Both the position numbers and the translations under genes were made by a program. Below are positions 1 to 8,139 of a DNA stretch of 64,000 nt, one piece after another. Numbering within the stretch: position 1 is the first letter of the stretch; every line of letters begins with the position of its first letter. Under the pieces are notes generated by a model that saw only the letters and a list, made by a program, of their open reading frames with translations, was not told where the DNA came from and ran no database searches. Origin of the DNA: Novilysobacter_A longmucuonensis (lineage in GTDB: Bacteria; Pseudomonadota; Gammaproteobacteria; Xanthomonadales; Xanthomonadaceae); assembly GCF_046600735.1 (NCBI RefSeq), contig NZ_JBJMAW010000008.1, positions 94,053 through 158,052 on the forward strand, given 5' to 3'.

Positions 1-226
1 CCATCGCGCCGGTGGCAGCCGAGATCATGCCGGGCCGGCCGCCGGTGAAGGCGATGACCACCGCGATGCAGAACGAGGCGTAGAGGCCGACCTTGGGATC
101 GACCCCGGCGATGATCGAGAACGCGATCGCCTCCGGAATCAGCGCCAGGGCGACGACGAGGCCGGCGAGCACGTCGCCGCGGATGTTTCCGAGCCAGTCG
201 CGGCGCAGATGAGATGTGATGTCCAA
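1..226 (-). CDS. SulP family anion permease, N-terminal part
   Basis: The reverse strand encodes the N-terminus of a SulP (SLC26-type) inner-membrane anion transporter; the rest lies beyond the window edge. The readable part contains GLVVALALIPEAIAFSIIAG followed by DPKVGLYASF and TGGRPGMISAATGA, which is the signature first-helix region of SulP permeases. The start is uncertain. I chose a TTG at 226 because it gives MDITSHLRRDWLGN, close to the usual SulP start, with a GGGA about eight bases upstream. The frame stays open further upstream through other TTG and GTG codons. The substrate (sulfate, bicarbonate or another anion) cannot be judged from this fragment, and the STAS domain expected at the C-terminus is not in view. 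Confidence 0.82.
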   Translation of the reverse strand, partial: MDITSHLRRDWLGNIRGDVLAGLVVALALIPEAIAFSIIAGVDPKVGLYASFCIAVVIAFTGGRPGMISAATGAM

Positions 227-534
227 AAAGAATTTTCCCGACGCCCGGCGATGGACCAGGCGAAAAAAGCCATACAAGACCCCGCGCCTTGATCGAGGCA
301 CGCGCGCAGTGATGAAGCGACGCTAGGGTGGCGTGGACACGGGAGATGGGAACCGGAAAAGATGAATGGCGGCCGCAAGCTGCACGGGGCCGCGCGGCAT
401 TGTACCCGACCGCTGACCCGCCCCCCGGCCTCCACGCTCTGCCGGGCGACGTTGGCGTCTTGCCGTCGGCTTAACCCGCTGCGCGTTAATACGAACCCGC
501 GCCGCCCCCCTTCGCGACGCCTGGAGGAGCCCCC
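227..534. other. Intergenic region between divergent genes
   Basis: This is the gap between the SulP gene (leftward) and a small conserved gene (rightward). It should hold both promoters, but I see no convincing -35/-10 pair. The last bases contain a clear ribosome-binding site (GGAGGAG) for the gene at 535. I see no repeat or RNA gene here. Confidence 0.4.
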
Positions 535-723
535 ATGCCCCGTGGCGAGAAATCCGCATACACCGACAAGCAGAAGCGCAAGGCCGAGCACATCGAGGAC
601 AGCGAACTCGAGCAGGGCCGTTCCAAGGACGATGCCGAGCGCATCGCCTGGGCGACGGTCAACAAGCAGGACGGCGGCGGCAAGCAATTGGGCTCTGGTC
701 GCGACGATCGCAAGCACCACTGA
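535..723 (+). CDS. Small conserved hydrophilic protein, function unknown
   Basis: This 62-residue, very hydrophilic protein starts MPRGEKSAYTDKQKRKAEHI and ends in a glycine- and charge-rich tail (GGGKQLGSGR, then DDRKHH). Short proteins of this type, with YTDKQKRKAEHIE and a WATVNK motif, are widespread in Xanthomonadaceae and rhizobia. They are often labelled 'plasmid stabilization protein' without experimental basis. The start is well supported by GGAGGAG six bases upstream of the ATG. It has no signal peptide or membrane segment and looks like a soluble, partly disordered protein. It appears monocistronic; the next gene begins 70 bases downstream. Confidence 0.8.
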   Translation: MPRGEKSAYTDKQKRKAEHIEDSELEQGRSKDDAERIAWATVNKQDGGGKQLGSGRDDRKHH

Positions 724-792
724 CCGGCGGCCGCTGGCCGTGGCGGCCGGCGCTGGGCACAATCGGGCGCACCTCTCGTGGAGCGCCCTTCA

Positions 793-1773
793 ATGTCCCA
801 GCCATCGCTGCTGCCGTCCGTCCTGCTGGTCTCGATCATGATGCCGATCATGCTGCTGCCCGGCTGCGCCACCACCCAGGGCGCCACCAGTCAGGCTGGT
901 TCCGAACAAAGCGCGGCCGGCAGCACGGCGCCGGTGCAGGCGCGCTCGATGCAGGAAATCCTCGATGCGTCCGGCCCGAGCGACTGGCGCGCGCCCGATC
1001 CGGCCGACACGCTTTACCTGGAACTCGACAGCGGCCGCGTGGTGATCGAACTGGCGCCAGACTTCGCCCCCGAGCACGTCGGCAACATACGCACCCTGGC
1101 GCGCGAGGGTTACTGGGACGGCATGAGCATCAACCGCTCGCAGGACAACTTCGTCGTGCAGTGGGGCGATCCGGCGCAGGACGCGTCCGCGCGCAGGCCG
1201 CTGGGCAGCGCCCGGGCCGAACTGCCAGCCGAATTCGCGCGATCCAGTGAAGGGCTGGACTTCCACCGCCTGCCCGATGCCGACGGCTGGGCACCGGAGG
1301 TGGGCTTTGTCGACGGCTTCCCGGCCGCGCGCCATCCGCGCGCGGGGACCGCCTGGCTGGCGCACTGCTACGGCATGGTCGGCGCCGGCCGCGACATCAC
1401 CGCCGACTCCAGCAACGGCACCGAGCTCTACGTCGTCATTGGCCAGTCGCCGCGCCAACTCGACCTCAACATCACCCTGGTCGGCCGCGTGATCGACGGC
1501 ATCGAGCGCCTGTCGGTGCTGCCGCGCGGCACCGGGCCGCTGGGGTTCTACGAGGACCCGGCGCAGCGCACCCCGATCCGCGCCATCCGCCTGGCCTCCG
1601 AGGTGCCCGAGGGCGAACGCAGCGCGCTGGAAGTGCTGCGTACCGACACGCCGCTATTCGACGAACTCATCGAAGCCCGCCGCAACCGCCGCGACGACTG
1701 GTACAAGGTCCCGGCCGGGCACATCGACCTGTGCAACGTGCCGGTGCCGGTGAGGGGGGCTGGCGGCAACTGA
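793..1773 (+). CDS. Peptidyl-prolyl cis-trans isomerase, cyclophilin type, predicted lipoprotein
   Basis: This 326-residue protein would speed proline isomerisation during folding of exported proteins. The N-terminus is a hydrophobic signal sequence ending in a lipobox (LLPGC), so the mature protein is probably lipid-anchored facing the periplasm. A low-complexity linker rich in Ala, Ser and Gln follows. The cyclophilin fold runs from about residue 75 (LYLELDSGRVVIELAPDFAP) through GYWDGMSINRSQDNFVVQWGDP. Insertions make it longer than single-domain cyclophilins of about 165 residues. I chose the ATG at 793 over an in-frame GTG at 778 because it puts the signal peptide at the very N-terminus. 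Confidence 0.88.
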   Translation: MSQPSLLPSVLLVSIMMPIMLLPGCATTQGATSQAGSEQSAAGSTAPVQARSMQEILDASGPSDWRAPDPADTLYLELDSGRVVIELAPDFAPEHVGNIRTLAREGYWDGMSINRSQDNFVVQWGDPAQDASARRPLGSARAELPAEFARSSEGLDFHRLPDADGWAPEVGFVDGFPAARHPRAGTAWLAHCYGMVGAGRDITADSSNGTELYVVIGQSPRQLDLNITLVGRVIDGIERLSVLPRGTGPLGFYEDPAQRTPIRAIRLASEVPEGERSALEVLRTDTPLFDELIEARRNRRDDWYKVPAGHIDLCNVPVPVRGAGGN

Positions 1774-1786
1774 TCGGCCGCTTGAG

Positions 1787-1902
1787 GCTCCCTCCTTGGA
1801 CAAAGGAGGGCTGGGGAGGATTTGCTCTTGCTCTGGCGTGCGCCCCCTTCGGGCCGGAAGCAAATCTCCCCCAACCCCTCTTTTCCAAAGAGGAGAGCAA
1901 AC
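1787..1902. repeat. Dispersed inverted repeat, family C copy 1
   Basis: About 115 bases between the cyclophilin and speG genes form two facing arms. One contains AAAGGAGGGCTGGGGAGGAT followed by TTGCTCTTGCT; the other contains AGCAAATCTCCCCCAACCCC followed by TCTTTTCCAAAGAGG. Related copies occur at 38168-38294 and 42436-42543, so this is a dispersed repeat. It lies between two convergent genes and may also act as a terminator. Confidence 0.75.
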
Positions 1903-1985
1903 ACCGCGCCCTTGGCGTCGGGCAGACGATGAAGGCCCGGCATACTCACCGTTCCCCGTTCCCGCTTCACTATTCCCCGCCCCAA

Positions 1986-2576
1986 TCAGGCATCGCGCCG
2001 CTGCTCGTCCCGCCCCAGGGCCTCGTGCTGGAATACGCACATGCGGACCACGCTGCGATAGCGGCCGTCGCTGAAGTATTCGTCGACCAGCACGCCCTCG
2101 CGCTTGAACCCGGCGCCCTCGTAGATGCGGATCGCGCGGGCGTTGTCGACATCGACCAGCAGGTAGAGCTTGTAGAGGTTCAGCACCCGGAACGCGTAGT
2201 TGATCGCGCTGTGGGTGGCGGCGGTGGCGAAGCCGCGGCCCTGCTGCTCGGGCGAGACCATGATCAGGAACTCGGCGCGCCGGTGCAGGTGGTCGATCTC
2301 GACCAGCTCGACCAGGCCCACGCGCTGGTGTTCGTGCCCATGCTCAGCGCTCTCGATGATGAAGCGACGCTCGGACTGGTCGTGGATGTGCTTGCGGTAG
2401 AGCTCCTCGAGTTCGACGAATGATTCGTACGGCTCCTCGAACCAGTAGCCCATCACCGCGCGATTGTTGTTGAGCAGGTGGACGAAGTGCAGGTCGCTGC
2501 GCTCGAGCGGGCGCAACTGCACCGGCGGCAGCGAGGCGGGACGCGGGCCGGGCCCGGGGGACGAAGTGGGGTTCAT
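1986..2576 (-). CDS. speG: Spermidine N1-acetyltransferase (GNAT family)
   Basis: This 196-residue enzyme transfers an acetyl group from acetyl-CoA to spermidine, a cytoplasmic reaction that detoxifies excess polyamine. It matches SpeG closely: LRPLERSDL, NNNRAVMGYWFEEPYESFVE, LYRKHIHDQSERRFIIE, LVELVEIDHLHRRAEF and LNLYKLYLLVDVDN are all present. The acetyl-CoA loop reads SPEQQGRGFA. Compared with E. coli SpeG it has a proline-rich N-terminal extension of about 18 residues; an internal start would remove it, but no better start codon is visible. It is divergent from thiG, with 117 bases between the two start codons. Confidence 0.92.
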   Translation of the reverse strand: MNPTSSPGPGPRPASLPPVQLRPLERSDLHFVHLLNNNRAVMGYWFEEPYESFVELEELYRKHIHDQSERRFIIESAEHGHEHQRVGLVELVEIDHLHRRAEFLIMVSPEQQGRGFATAATHSAINYAFRVLNLYKLYLLVDVDNARAIRIYEGAGFKREGVLVDEYFSDGRYRSVVRMCVFQHEALGRDEQRRDA

Positions 2577-2693
2577 CAGCGAAGCCTAGCTGACCGGCGC
2601 GAAGATTCCGTGGCGGCGGCTGACCGGGTGCGATGTCCGCCAACGGCGCAGGCAGCGCGGGACCACGCGCCGCACGGATGCGATAATCCCACC

Positions 2694-3524
2694 ATGACCG
2701 CGCATGCCTCCCCCGACAGTCCCACCCCGCCCGCTCCCCTCACCGCCGACGCCCCGCTGGTCATCGCCGGCCGGCACTACCGCTCGCGGCTGCTCACCGG
2801 CACCGGCAAGTTCACCGGTCCGGAGCAGACCCGCCTGGCCACCCAGGCGGCCGGAGCCGAAATCGTCACCGTCGCGATCCGCCGCAGCAATATCGGCCAG
2901 AACCCGGACGAGCCGAACCTGCTCGACGTGCTGCCGCCGGACAGGTACACGATCCTGCCCAACACCGCCGGCTGCTACACCGCCGACGATGCGGTGCGCA
3001 CCTGCCGGCTGGCGCGCGAGCTGCTCGACGGCCGCAGCCTGGTCAAGCTGGAAGTGCTCGGCGATGCGCGCACGCTGTTCCCCGACGTGGTGCAGACCCT
3101 GGCCGCGGCCGAGACGCTGGTCAGGGAAGGCTTCGAGGTGATGGTCTACACCTCCGATGACCCGCTGCTGGCGCGCCGGCTGGAGGAGATCGGCTGCGTG
3201 GCGGTGATGCCGCTGGCCGCGCCGATCGGTTCGGGCCTGGGCATCCAGAACAAGTGGAACCTGATTGAGATAGTCGAGAACGCCAAGGTGCCGATCATCG
3301 TCGACGCCGGGGTCGGCACCGCCTCGGACGCGGCGATCGCGATGGAACTGGGCTGCGACGGGGTGCTGATGAATACCGCGATCGCCGGTGCCAGGGACCC
3401 GGTGCTGATGGCGCATGCAATGAGGCTCGCGGTCGAGGCCGGACGTGCGGCGTTCAGCGCCGGGCGCATTCCGCGCAAGCGGTTTGCGAGTGCGTCCAGT
3501 CCGGTGGATGGGTTGATCGGGTGA
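2694..3524 (+). CDS. thiG: Thiazole synthase ThiG
   Basis: ThiG builds the thiazole phosphate ring of thiamine from deoxyxylulose 5-phosphate, dehydroglycine and the thiocarboxylate of ThiS. The 276-residue protein has the TIM-barrel hallmarks: RLLTGTGKF, the region VAIRRSNIGQNPDEPNLLDV, LPNTAGCYTADDAVR, VKLEVLGD, the lysine in IQNKWNLIEI, and VDAGVGTASDAAIAMELG. The N-terminus carries about 20 extra Pro/Ser/Ala-rich residues. The sulfur carrier gene thiS, which often precedes thiG, is not here; the 117-base gap to speG is too short for it. trmB follows, as in other Xanthomonadaceae, with a repeat between. I see no TPP riboswitch upstream. Confidence 0.95.
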   Translation: MTAHASPDSPTPPAPLTADAPLVIAGRHYRSRLLTGTGKFTGPEQTRLATQAAGAEIVTVAIRRSNIGQNPDEPNLLDVLPPDRYTILPNTAGCYTADDAVRTCRLARELLDGRSLVKLEVLGDARTLFPDVVQTLAAAETLVREGFEVMVYTSDDPLLARRLEEIGCVAVMPLAAPIGSGLGIQNKWNLIEIVENAKVPIIVDAGVGTASDAAIAMELGCDGVLMNTAIAGARDPVLMAHAMRLAVEAGRAAFSAGRIPRKRFASASSPVDGLIG

Positions 3525-3545
3525 TGGGGATGTCGGCCGCGGTTG

Positions 3546-3654
3546 TAACCCATCCCCACCCAACCCTCCCCTTGAAGGGGGAGCCTCGTGCGCCGACGCC
3601 GATGCTGTTCTCCTTCCCCTTCAAGGGGAAGGCCGGGATGGGGGTGGGTTTTGT
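3546..3654. repeat. Dispersed inverted repeat, family D copy 1
   Basis: This hairpin-like element lies between thiG and trmB. The left arm is AACCCATCCCCACCCAACCC plus TCCCCTTGAAGGGGGAG; the right arm is CTTCCCCTTCAAGGGGAAGG plus CCGGGATGGGGGTGGGTT. A related element with the same arms lies at 43859-43973. Confidence 0.75.
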
Positions 3655-3674
3655 TCCGGCAGACGCAGATACCC

Positions 3675-4406
3675 ATGACTGACTCGCCCACCAGGCCGTC
3701 CCCGCCCAAACCGTTCACCGTCACCGAGGGCCACCGCCAGGTCCGCAGCTTCGTCTTGCGCCAGGGCCGCTTCAGTCCGGCCCAGCAGCGCGCATTCGAG
3801 CAGCAGTGGCCGCGTTTCGGCCTTGATTTTCTGGGTGAGGCTCGCGACTTCGACGCGGTGTTTGGCCGCCACGCCAGGCGCGTGCTGGAGATCGGTTTCG
3901 GCAACGGCGAGGCGCTGCGCTTCGCCGCCAGGCACGACACCGACCGCGACCTGATCGGCATCGAGGTGCACGCCCCCGGCGTCGGCCGGCTGCTGAACGC
4001 ACTGGCCGAGGACGACGCCCGCCACGTCCGCATCTACCACCACGATGCGGTCGAGGTGCTGGACCACGAAATCGCCGACGCCGGCCTGGACGAGATCCGC
4101 ATCTACTTCCCCGACCCTTGGCACAAGAAGCGCCACAACAAGCGCCGGCTCGTGCAGCCCGCGTTCGCCGCGCTGCTGGTGCGCAAGCTCGCCACCGATG
4201 GACGCTTGCACCTCGCCACCGATTGGCAGGACTATGCCGAGCAGATGTGGGACGTGCTCGATGCGACCCCCGGCATCGCCAACCGCGCCGGTGCGCGCGG
4301 ATCGGTGCCGCGGCCACCGTGGCGCCCGCAGACGCATTTCGAGACCCGTGGCCAGCAACTCGGCCATGGCGTCTGGGACCTGTTGTACGACCGGGTTGAA
4401 CGATGA
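3675..4406 (+). CDS. trmB: tRNA (guanine-N7-)-methyltransferase TrmB
   Basis: This 243-residue enzyme methylates G46 of tRNA at N7 using S-adenosylmethionine. The family signatures are clear: RVLEIGFGNGEALRF (SAM-binding glycine-rich loop), DLIGIEVHAPGVGRLL, the catalytic-face motif IYFPDPWHKKRHNKRRL, and the C-terminal THFETRGQQLGHGVWDL. The ATG at 3675 gives a normal-length N-terminus (MTDSPTRPSPPKPF) with a short extension before the core. Longer in-frame starts run into the upstream repeat and are unlikely. It is probably co-transcribed with thiG through the repeat between them. Confidence 0.95.
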   Translation: MTDSPTRPSPPKPFTVTEGHRQVRSFVLRQGRFSPAQQRAFEQQWPRFGLDFLGEARDFDAVFGRHARRVLEIGFGNGEALRFAARHDTDRDLIGIEVHAPGVGRLLNALAEDDARHVRIYHHDAVEVLDHEIADAGLDEIRIYFPDPWHKKRHNKRRLVQPAFAALLVRKLATDGRLHLATDWQDYAEQMWDVLDATPGIANRAGARGSVPRPPWRPQTHFETRGQQLGHGVWDLLYDRVER

Positions 4407-4418
4407 TGCTGCTTGAAA

Positions 4419-4491
4419 GCGGGAACAGGGAACCGGGAAGGCGGCACGCCACGGCACGGCGATCCGGCCGTTTCCGGTGCCCTGTTCCCGC
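4419..4491. repeat. Imperfect inverted repeat after trmB
   Basis: Arms of about 21 bases (GCGGGAACAGGGAACCGGGAA and its near complement ending in CCTGTTCCCGC) flank about 31 bases. The element lies in the 137-base gap between trmB and the next gene. Without a clear T-run I cannot say that it terminates transcription. Confidence 0.55.
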
Positions 4492-4543
4492 CTCCCGTTT
4501 TGCCTTTTCGCGTCCCTGACGCCGCCGCTACCCTGCCCCGCTG

Positions 4544-6379
4544 ATGGAATCCGCGCTGACGCTCACCACCGACATGAAGCTCGTTCTCGGGCTGGTGGGC
4601 TTCACGATGGTGATGTTCCTGTTCGAGCGCATCCGCGCCGACGTGGTCGCGCTGGTGGTGCTGGTCCTGCTCGGCCTGTCGGGGCTGGTCGCGCCGGAGG
4701 AAATCTTCAACGGCTTCTCGACCAACGCGGTGATGGCGATCATCGCGACCATGATCCTCGGCGCCGGCCTGGACCGCACCGGTGCGCTGAACCGCCTCGC
4801 CGGCTGGCTGCTGCGGCGCGCGCATGGCGTCGAACAACGGCTGATGCTGTTGACCGGCGCGGTCGCCGGGCTCAACTCCTCGGTCATGCAGAACCCCTCT
4901 GTGATGGCGCTGTACCTGCCCGTCGCCTCGCGCCTGTCCTCGCGTACAGGCATGTCCCTGCCGCGCCTGCTGCTGCCTATCGCGGCGGCGATCGTGATGG
5001 GCGGCGGGCTGACCATGGTCGGCAACTCGCCACTGATCCTGCTCAACGACCTGCTGCTGGCGGCCAACAGCAACCTGCCCTCGGGCGTGGCGACGCTGGA
5101 GCCGCTGAGCATGTTCGCGCCGCTGCCGATCGGCCTGGCACTGCTGGCCGCGTCGCTGGTGTATTTCCACTTCGCCGGCAGCAAGCTCGAGCGTGAAGGC
5201 GGCAAGGGCGCGACCCCGGCGCGTACCCAGAGCTATTTCGCCAACGCCTATGGCATCGACGGCGATGTCTACGAACTCACCGTCACCGCCGACAGTCCGC
5301 TGGTCGGCATGGCGCTGGGCGAGGCCGAGGCGCTGCACGGCGCACCGCTGCTGCTGGCCCTCAAGAGCAACAACGAGTCGCGCCTGGCGCCACCGGCCGA
5401 CACCCGCATCTGGGTCGGCAGCGTGCTGGGCGTGATGGGGGCGAAGCAGCAGGTGACCGACTTCGCGCAGAACCAGATCCTGCGCGTTAGCTCGCGCCTG
5501 CGCACCTTCGGCGACCTGTTCAATCCCAGCCGCGCCGGCATCTCCGAGGCGGTGATCCCGGCGACGTCCGGGTTCATCGGCAAGACCGGCCGCGACCTGG
5601 AGTTGCGCAAGCTGCTCGGGCTCAGCCTGCTGGCGATCAACCGCGACAAGGCGGTGATGCGCGAGAACGTGCGCGACGTGCCGCTGCGGGCCGGCGACAT
5701 GCTGGTGCTGCACAGCATCTGGGCCGACCTGGGCGATGCCGCGGAGGGCAGGGACCTGGTCGTGGTCACCGACTACCCCAAGGGCGAGCAGCGCCCGCAC
5801 AAGCTCAAGATCGCGCTGGGCATCTTCGCGGTGGCGCTGCTGCTGGCGCTGTCGTCGCGGCTGCCGGTGTCGGTCGCGCTGATGACCGGCGTGGCCGGGA
5901 TGCTCATCGCCGGAGTGATCCACATCGACGAGGCGTATGCGGCGATCAACTGGAAGACCGTGTTCCTGATGGCCTCCCTGATACCGCTGGGCTGGGCGAT
6001 GGACTCCAGCGGCGCGGCGGCCTGGATCGCCGGACATACCATCGAACGCATGCCGCCGGGGACCCCCATTTGGCTGCTGCAGGTCGCGATGGGCCTGCTC
6101 ACCACCGCGTTCTCGCTGGTGATCAGCCACGTCGGCGCTGCGATCGTGATGGTGCCGCTGGCAATCAACCTGGCGCTGGCCGCGGGCGGCGACCCGACCG
6201 CGTTCGCGCTGATCGTCGCGCTGTCGGCATCGAACAACTTCATGACCGCCTCCAACCCGGTGATCTCGATGATCACCGGACCGGCCGGCTACACCAGCAA
6301 GGAACTGTGGAAGGTCGGTGCGCCGCTGTCGCTGGTCTATACCGCGGTGGCGGTGTTGATGGTGAATCTGCTGTTCTGA
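4544..6379 (+). CDS. SLC13/DASS-type permease with two TrkA-C (RCK-C) domains
   Basis: This is a 611-residue inner-membrane transporter with the split architecture of SLC13-family permeases. Membrane helices fill residues 1-215. A cytoplasmic middle region of about 220-415 contains two TrkA-C-like modules; the first begins at VYELTVTADSPLVGMALGEA and the second at EAVIPATSGFIGKTGRDL. A second membrane half follows from about 425. The helix-hairpin motifs with NPSVMALYLPV and SASNNFMTASNPV fit the anion-binding loops of the superfamily. Family members carry dicarboxylates, sulfate or other anions; nothing here fixes the substrate. A later ATG at 4574 (MKLVLG) is an alternative start. Confidence 0.85.
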   Translation: MESALTLTTDMKLVLGLVGFTMVMFLFERIRADVVALVVLVLLGLSGLVAPEEIFNGFSTNAVMAIIATMILGAGLDRTGALNRLAGWLLRRAHGVEQRLMLLTGAVAGLNSSVMQNPSVMALYLPVASRLSSRTGMSLPRLLLPIAAAIVMGGGLTMVGNSPLILLNDLLLAANSNLPSGVATLEPLSMFAPLPIGLALLAASLVYFHFAGSKLEREGGKGATPARTQSYFANAYGIDGDVYELTVTADSPLVGMALGEAEALHGAPLLLALKSNNESRLAPPADTRIWVGSVLGVMGAKQQVTDFAQNQILRVSSRLRTFGDLFNPSRAGISEAVIPATSGFIGKTGRDLELRKLLGLSLLAINRDKAVMRENVRDVPLRAGDMLVLHSIWADLGDAAEGRDLVVVTDYPKGEQRPHKLKIALGIFAVALLLALSSRLPVSVALMTGVAGMLIAGVIHIDEAYAAINWKTVFLMASLIPLGWAMDSSGAAAWIAGHTIERMPPGTPIWLLQVAMGLLTTAFSLVISHVGAAIVMVPLAINLALAAGGDPTAFALIVALSASNNFMTASNPVISMITGPAGYTSKELWKVGAPLSLVYTAVAVLMVNLLF

Positions 6380-6399
6380 CGGCGGATACGGCGGCTTTT

Positions 6400-6471
6400 G
6401 TAGGAGCGACGTAAGTCGCGATATCGCCCTCTCACCGATCAGCGCATCGCGACTTACGTCGCTCCTACACC
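6400..6471. repeat. REP pair (TGTAGGAGCG type)
   Basis: Two REP units face each other: TGTAGGAGCGACGTAAGTCG, then about 30 bases, then CGACTTACGTCGCTCCTACA. The pair separates two convergent genes and supplies the stop codon of the Rieske gene on the reverse strand. Its inner stem (ACGTAAGT) differs from the CATGGCC and TCAGCC versions elsewhere in the window. Confidence 0.85.
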
Positions 6472-6872
6472 CCAGAGGAGGAAGTCGCTCTGGGAGACGA
6501 CAGCCACACGGCGCCATCGCGGACGTCGACCGGCACCGCGCGCAGGGTCTCGCCGCGGCATGGGCCGGCTACGCATTCGCCGCCGGCCAGCTCGAAGCTG
6601 GCGCCATGCGCGGCGCAGACCAGCAGGCCGTCCTTGCTCTTGAGAAACTGCCCCGGGGCCCAGTCGAGGCGCCGTCCGGCATGCGGGCAGACGTTGAGCC
6701 ACGCCCGGACGTGATCGCCGTCGCGATACAGCACCAGCGATTCGGCATCCCCGTTCATCGTCGCTTCGGCTTCGGCCAGAGCCCCATCCGACAGCCGCTC
6801 CAGGGCCAGCAGCGGCCGCGGCGGACCGGCCTCTTCACGCCCGCTTAACGAATTCATTACTTCGTCGACCAT
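6465..6872 (-). CDS. Rieske (2Fe-2S) domain protein
   Basis: This 135-residue cytoplasmic protein is built almost entirely of a Rieske fold. The cluster ligands are C and H in NVCPHAGRRLDW and in LVCAAHGASFELAGG, matching the CxH...CxxH pattern of ferredoxin-like Rieske proteins. Small stand-alone proteins of this type donate electrons to oxygenases or act as nitrite-reductase-like small subunits; no partner oxygenase lies nearby, so the role is unknown. The ATG at 6872 (MVDEVMNSL) or 6857 (MNSL) could be the start. The stop codon lies inside a REP element, so the last few residues may have changed when that repeat was acquired. Confidence 0.85.
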   Translation of the reverse strand: MVDEVMNSLSGREEAGPPRPLLALERLSDGALAEAEATMNGDAESLVLYRDGDHVRAWLNVCPHAGRRLDWAPGQFLKSKDGLLVCAAHGASFELAGGECVAGPCRGETLRAVPVDVRDGAVWLSSPRATSSSGV

Positions 6873-6929
6873 GCCTAGCCCGATACTCGTTGCCCCGGCA
6901 ACCGGCCGCATTGTGTCACGACGTACCGA

Positions 6930-7253
6930 ATGTTCGCCCACTCGTTCCGCTTCAACCACCACCAGTTCCAGTCGCGCATGCGCAGTGCCTTCGAGCCGCG
7001 CAAGCCGCGTCACCCGCTGCTGCGCTTCGTGCTCGGGGTGGTTGGCCTGGGCGTGCTCGCGCTGCTGGTGATGTTCAGCGTGTTCGTGGGTGCGGCGATG
7101 ATCGCGGTGGGGCTGATCTACCGGTTGTGGTCGGGCCGAGGCAGGCCACTGACGCGCAAGGCGCCGCAGGACCCACGCGTGGTCGAGGGCGAATACCAGG
7201 TGGTCGACCGGCCGGTGCTGGACCGCGCCGACGAGCGCCCGGCCGGCCGCTGA
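6930..7253 (+). CDS. Small membrane protein, function unknown
   Basis: This 107-residue protein has one long hydrophobic stretch at about residues 30-67, enough for one or two membrane helices (LLRFVLGVVGLGVLALLVMF, then SVFVGAAMIAVGLIYRLW). A basic N-terminal region precedes it, and a charged cytoplasmic tail (RPLTRKAPQDP, VVEGEYQVVD) follows. I do not recognise a named family. It lies just upstream of the FAH-family hydrolase on the same strand, 55 bases apart, and could be co-transcribed with it. Confidence 0.65.
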   Translation: MFAHSFRFNHHQFQSRMRSAFEPRKPRHPLLRFVLGVVGLGVLALLVMFSVFVGAAMIAVGLIYRLWSGRGRPLTRKAPQDPRVVEGEYQVVDRPVLDRADERPAGR

Positions 7254-7308
7254 ACCGCGCCAGCGGCACCGCTTCTCCAGGTTTCCCCTCCAAGCAGTGA
7301 GCGATCGC

Positions 7309-8040
7309 ATGGGCGATGTCTTCCAGGCGCCGGCGCAGCCGCGCATCCCGGTCCGCAGTGCCACCGACGAGCAGTTGTTCTTTCCGGTGCGGCGGGTGTA
7401 CTGCGTCGGCCGCAATTTCGCCGAGCACGCCCGCGAGATGGGCGCGGCGGTACCTAGCTCAGTGGCCGATCGCGGCCGCCCGGCGTTCTTCCTCAAGCCG
7501 GCTGACGCGCTGGTGCTCGATGGCGTGGTGCCCTACCCGCGTGGCACCCGCGAGCTGCACCATGAGGTGGAGCTGGTGGTGGCGCTCGGCCAGGACGCGC
7601 CGCCGGGCGTGCTCGATCCCAAGGTCGCGATGCCGCTGGTGTTCGGCTACGGCATCGGCCTGGACCTGACCCGTCGCGACCTGCAGGCCGCCGCCAAGGC
7701 CAAGGGCCTGCCGTGGGACACCGGCAAGGCGTTCGATCACTCCGCGCCGGTCAGCGCACTGGTGCCGGCGGCCGAAGTCGGCGATCTGGCCGCGCGCTCG
7801 TTGAGCCTGCAGGTCAACGGCGAAATCCGCCAGCACGGCGCCTTCGCCGACCTGGTGTGGGATGTGCCGGAAATCCTGCACGAGCTGTCGCGGCTGTACG
7901 CCTTGCGTGCCGGCGACCTGGTGTTCATGGGCACGCCCGCGGGCGTCGGTCCGATGCAGCCGGGCGATCGTTTCATCGCGCGGCTGGACGATGTGATCGA
8001 GCTGCAGGGCGAGATCATCCAGGACGCTCATTCCGGCTAG
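7309..8040 (+). CDS. Fumarylacetoacetate hydrolase (FAH) family protein
   Basis: This 243-residue enzyme belongs to the FAH family, which cleaves or decarboxylates diketo acids such as fumarylpyruvate and acylpyruvates with a divalent metal. The fold is evident from VYCVGRNFAEHAREMG, PAFFLKPADALV, the metal-ligand stretch ELHHEVELVVALG, GYGIGLDLTRRDLQ, and the C-terminal GDLVFMGTPAGVGPMQPGD. The DL.RRDLQ and KAFDHSAP elements resemble fumarylpyruvate hydrolases and related acylpyruvases rather than the tyrosine-pathway enzyme. The start could also be the GTG at 7297, four codons earlier. No aromatic-degradation genes are adjacent. Confidence 0.9.
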   Translation: MGDVFQAPAQPRIPVRSATDEQLFFPVRRVYCVGRNFAEHAREMGAAVPSSVADRGRPAFFLKPADALVLDGVVPYPRGTRELHHEVELVVALGQDAPPGVLDPKVAMPLVFGYGIGLDLTRRDLQAAAKAKGLPWDTGKAFDHSAPVSALVPAAEVGDLAARSLSLQVNGEIRQHGAFADLVWDVPEILHELSRLYALRAGDLVFMGTPAGVGPMQPGDRFIARLDDVIELQGEIIQDAHSG

Positions 8041-8139
8041 CAGCACCGCACGGCCGCGGCAAGCTCGCGGCTCCGGGGGACGACAGCTTGGCTATCCCGG
8101 CTCACCTATAGTCCATCGATCCTCAACACGGAGAGATCG

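Noticed and set aside
2577..2693. Possible thiS or TPP riboswitch upstream of thiG.
   Set aside because: The gap is too short for thiS, and none of the conserved THI-box bases are seen.
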